From: Cellulomonas humilata
GTDB taxonomy: Bacteria > Actinomycetota > Actinomycetes > Actinomycetales > Cellulomonadaceae
Length of the DNA: 64,000 nucleotides
Assembly: GCF_030814415.1 (NCBI RefSeq)
Contig: NZ_JAUSVB010000001.1
Span: 310,001 to 374,000 of the forward strand
Reading direction: 5' to 3'
In this document: in pieces, positions 61,642-64,000 of the stretch
Layout of the letters: every line of letters starts with the position of its first letter
Numbering within the stretch: position 1 is the first letter of the stretch
The notes under the pieces: generated by a model
What the model was told of the DNA's origin: nothing
Databases searched by the model: none
Seen by the model: only the letters and a program-made list of their open reading frames with translations
Made by a program: the position numbers and the translations under genes

Positions 61642-62220
61642 CTAGCGGATGGCGGCGAGGAACGCGAGCGTGCGCTCGGTGAGGAGCTGGGCGGCGGCAG
61701 GGTCGTACGAGGGCAGGCTGTCGTCCGCGAACAGGTGCTCCTCGCCCGGGTAGACGAACAGCTCCGCGTCCGGGGACTCCTTCACCAGGGCACGGGCGGC
61801 GTCGATGTCGCCCTCACCGGCGAAGAACGGGTCGGCGTCCATGCCGTGGATCTGCACCGGAACGCCCTTGGGCCACGGGCTGTCGAACTCCGCGGTCGGG
61901 ACGCACGAGTGGAAGAACAGGGCGCCCTTCGCGCCGGGGCGTGTCTGGGCGAGCATCTGCGCCGGTAGGACGCCGAGCGAGAAACCGGCGTACACGAGCC
62001 CGGCGGGGAGGGTGTCGACGGTGGCCTGTCCCCGTCCCAGCACGATCGGGAAACCGACCTCGTCGGCGTACGCCAGGCCGGACTCGATGTCCTCGAACAC
62101 GTGCCCGTCGTAGAGGTCCGGGACGTGCACGGTGTGCCCGGCGGCGCGGAGCGTGTCCGCGAAGCTCCGGACACCGGACGTGAGCCCCTGGGCGTGGTGG
62201 AACAGCAGGACCTCGGCCAT
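61642..62220 (-). CDS. Dienelactone-hydrolase family protein
   Basis: The 192-residue alpha/beta hydrolase has VLLFHHAQGLTSGVRSFAD, HVPDLYDGHVFED, the nucleophile elbow YAGFSLGVLPAQ (Ser in place of the usual Cys), HGMDADPFF (Asp) and YPGEEHLFADDS (His). The substrate is unknown. AAGGAG lies 6-11 nt before the ATG. Confidence 0.9.
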   Translation of the reverse strand: MAEVLLFHHAQGLTSGVRSFADTLRAAGHTVHVPDLYDGHVFEDIESGLAYADEVGFPIVLGRGQATVDTLPAGLVYAGFSLGVLPAQMLAQTRPGAKGALFFHSCVPTAEFDSPWPKGVPVQIHGMDADPFFAGEGDIDAARALVKESPDAELFVYPGEEHLFADDSLPSYDPAAAQLLTERTLAFLAAIR

Positions 62221-62290
62221 GGGTGTCTCCTTCGGGTCGTGCGGATGGTCGGTGGCCCGGCGATCCTCTCGCGCGGGTCTGACACGGGGG

Positions 62291-62629
62291 CTACCAGTGC
62301 GGCGGCTTGTCCTGGTGCAGGCGGTCGTCGTTGGAGCCGGCCTCCCGGTCGCCCCACCCGACATCGGAGTCGTCGGCGCTCCGCGTCGCGACCACGGGCT
62401 CGTGCGCAGGGCGGACGTTCGTCGTCCCGCCATCGCCCCCGTCGCCGGAGGCGTGCCCGGTGTCGCCGGCCACGAGATCGCGGGTCGCGTCGTCACGGGT
62501 CGCGTCGTCGCGCGGTGTGGGGTGCGTCGAGACGAGGTTGGCGTCGTCCCCGCCAACGGTGCCCGCGTGCCGTACGGCTCGCCGCGGACGGCGTGCGGGT
62601 GCGGCCTGGGGCGGCTCGGACGACGTCAC
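62291..62629 (-). CDS. Hypothetical hydrophilic protein ending in DKPPHW
   Basis: The 112-residue product is charged and low-complexity, with a DDATRDDATRD repeat and a C-terminal VGWGDREAGSNDDRLHQDKPPHW-like end, a pattern I know from small actinobacterial proteins next to this nuclease-like gene. No function is known to me. GTG start; no clear ribosome site. Confidence 0.65.
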   Translation of the reverse strand: MTSSEPPQAAPARRPRRAVRHAGTVGGDDANLVSTHPTPRDDATRDDATRDLVAGDTGHASGDGGDGGTTNVRPAHEPVVATRSADDSDVGWGDREAGSNDDRLHQDKPPHW

Positions 62630-62671
62630 CGTCCGATGATCCCACCCGCGGCGCGCGGTGGAGGAACCCGG

Positions 62672-64000
62672 TCAGTGCATCCCGCGGGTGATGGCACTCC
62701 GAACTGCGGTGTCGATCCGGTAGGACCGGCGCGTGATGCCGAGCTCGTCCCGCAGGGCGGCGGCCAGCTGCTCGCGGGTGCGCTCCTGCTCGTCGGACTG
62801 GAGCCACGCGACGAGCTCGTCGAGCTGGTCGTCGCTGTACGCGCCGATCGGCAGACCGCGACGGACGTCGGGACGCTGCCGGGTGGGCACCGCGAGCGCG
62901 AGCTGGAGCGCACGGCTGGGCGGACGCGGGTCGTCACCGGCGGAACCGGCAGGTCGGTCGGAACCAGCGGCACCAGCAGACCCAGCGGCACCAGCGGAGC
63001 CGGCGGCACCAGCGGAGCGGGCGGCATCGTCGGAACCAGGTGAGTCGGCAGCCTCGGACGTGGCGCCGTCGCCGGAGGCATCGGCGATGGCGGAGGATCG
63101 ACCGGCCGGGTCGGTAGCCGCGGGAGCGGCACCCCCGTCAGCAGGAGCGGGCTCGGCGCCGGGCTCGGACGGAGCGGGCGATGCAGCTCGTGCAGCGGAG
63201 ACCGCCTCGACGACCTCGATCGTCGACCAGACCCCGGTCGCCGGACGAGGCTCGGCGGGATGGGCCGCTGCCCGGGCCGCGGCACGAGCGGCCGACCGGG
63301 CGGACGACGCGGGCGTGGGCAGCTCCTCGATGTCGTCGGCCTCGTCGATCAGGCCGAGCTGCAGAGGAGCGGTGCGGGGCGCGGCCGGTGCGGGCACGCG
63401 GGCGTGCACGGCGCGGCGGATGCGGTCCACCTCGGCCTGCGGGTCCATGAAGGCGGCGGCGGACCAGACACGGATGACGCTCCACCCGACGCGCTCGAGG
63501 CGGTCGGCGGTGAGGCGGTCACGGACGCGGACGCTGGGCTCGGCGGTGTACTCCTCGTCGTCGGTGAGGACGGCGACGAGCATCTCGCCGGGCAGGTCCG
63601 GGTGGCCGACGACGAGCGGGATCCGGTCGCCACCGGGGATGCCGTGGTCGGCCTCGACGAGCAGACCGTGCTTCCAGAGGCGCTCGGCGAGGTCGAGCAG
63701 GAGGCGGTCGGGCTCGGTGGCCGCGGCGAGGGCCTGGTCGGCGGCGGCGGTCGCGGCGGCGATCGTCCGCAGGAGCGGGTCGGTGGGCTCGGGCGGGGTC
63801 ACCAGGTCGGCGACGTCCTGACCGGCGCCGCGGCGGGCGGCGAACGCGAGCAGGTCCGCGAGGAGCCGCGGGCCGGGGCCGCGCAGCCGCTCGGGGTCGA
63901 GGTCGTCGGACCCGAAGCACGAGACGACGGTGAGCCGGTGCCGGGTGGACCCGAGCGCGTCGAGCAGCAGCGCGTCGCCACCGGGGCCGGTGATGGGCCC
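62672..64000 (-). CDS. Large protein with C-terminal Vsr-like nuclease domain (N-terminus outside window)
   Basis: The frame is open to the window edge (64000) and codes the last 442 residues. RLTVVSCFGSDDLDPERLRGPG is followed by LLLDLAERLWKHGLLVEADHG, VVGHPDLPGEMLVAVLTDDEEYTAE and DRLTADRLERVGWSVIRVWSAAAFMDP, a Vsr/MTES_1575-type endonuclease-like fold. A long Ala/Gly/Ser linker and a C-terminal helical domain (ITRRSYRIDTAVRSAITRG) follow. Such tails belong to large AAA/DUF4011 helicase-like proteins; the motor would be to the right. Confidence 0.8.
   Translation of the reverse strand, partial: GPITGPGGDALLLDALGSTRHRLTVVSCFGSDDLDPERLRGPGPRLLADLLAFAARRGAGQDVADLVTPPEPTDPLLRTIAAATAAADQALAAATEPDRLLLDLAERLWKHGLLVEADHGIPGGDRIPLVVGHPDLPGEMLVAVLTDDEEYTAEPSVRVRDRLTADRLERVGWSVIRVWSAAAFMDPQAEVDRIRRAVHARVPAPAAPRTAPLQLGLIDEADDIEELPTPASSARSAARAAARAAAHPAEPRPATGVWSTIEVVEAVSAARAASPAPSEPGAEPAPADGGAAPAATDPAGRSSAIADASGDGATSEAADSPGSDDAARSAGAAGSAGAAGSAGAAGSDRPAGSAGDDPRPPSRALQLALAVPTRQRPDVRRGLPIGAYSDDQLDELVAWLQSDEQERTREQLAAALRDELGITRRSYRIDTAVRSAITRGMH

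Overview
The window comes from a very GC-rich actinobacterium, most likely in the Cellulomonas/Micrococcales range. This rests on almost exclusive G/C third positions, frequent GTG starts, two G5-domain resuscitation-promoting-factor-type genes, a GlpR/SepX cell-division locus next to galU, a GT39 protein mannosyltransferase divergent from rsmI, and several TANNNT boxes placed 6-7 nt before a start codon (leaderless mRNAs). The family assignment is inference; no rRNA is present. I saw no transposase, integrase, CRISPR array or origin.

Bases 1-21006 are the right part of a surface-polysaccharide (capsule/EPS) cluster. It holds the tail of a parallel beta-helix protein, five glycosyltransferases, a polysaccharide deacetylase, a Wzx-type flippase, a tightly coupled minus-strand operon for amino-sugar nucleotide synthesis (Gfo/Idh/MocA oxidoreductase, SDR epimerase, two DegT aminotransferases, a NeuD-type acyltransferase, a GT), a 4.7-kb gene for a giant secreted protein with four DUF4082 repeats, a WlbB/WbpD-like acetyltransferase and the WbaP-type initiating sugar-phosphate transferase. 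The oxidoreductase, one aminotransferase and the WlbB-like enzyme match the UDP-2,3-diacetamido-glucuronate route. The polymerase and chain-length genes are not seen and probably lie left of base 1.

Bases 21134-26431 are core housekeeping on the minus strand (glmU, prs, a SIMPL protein, ribosomal protein L25, pth). A tRNA-Gln, a TetR gene and a MarR-MFS pair follow, then an ABC-F ATPase, an LCP-family ligase and an ArsR-SRPBCC pair. Bases 32983-40565 hold metG, tatD, two Rpf/G5-type genes, ksgA and ispE on the minus strand. Next come a PQQ-type sugar dehydrogenase lipoprotein and a short cytochrome bd oxidase whose cydB carries a frameshift, followed by a frameshifted 2'-5' RNA ligase-like gene. 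rsmI and the GT39 mannosyltransferase are divergent. A GH20 hexosaminidase and a bile-acid-symporter-like gene share the minus strand.

Bases 50588-59318 contain a small YeaQ-type membrane protein, a second ArsR-SRPBCC pair bracketed by two nearly identical terminators, tRNA-Ala, and the locus galU-glp(moeA-like)-rimJ-glpR/sepX. 5-formyl-THF cyclo-ligase and a penicillin-acylase-family hydrolase follow. The right end has an FmdB zinc ribbon, an SAF-domain protein, mscL, a dienelactone-hydrolase-like enzyme, a small hypothetical protein and the C-terminal part of a large protein with a Vsr-like nuclease domain that runs off the window.

The most noteworthy items are two adjacent frameshifted genes (cydB and the 2'-5' ligase), the giant DUF4082 surface protein inside the EPS cluster, the degenerate MoeA motifs in the Glp homologue, ArsR/MarR operators embedded in leaderless promoters, duplicated terminators with compensatory changes, and short tandem duplications lying exactly on stop codons. 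I see no clearly new system; the EPS cluster is the least standard region.
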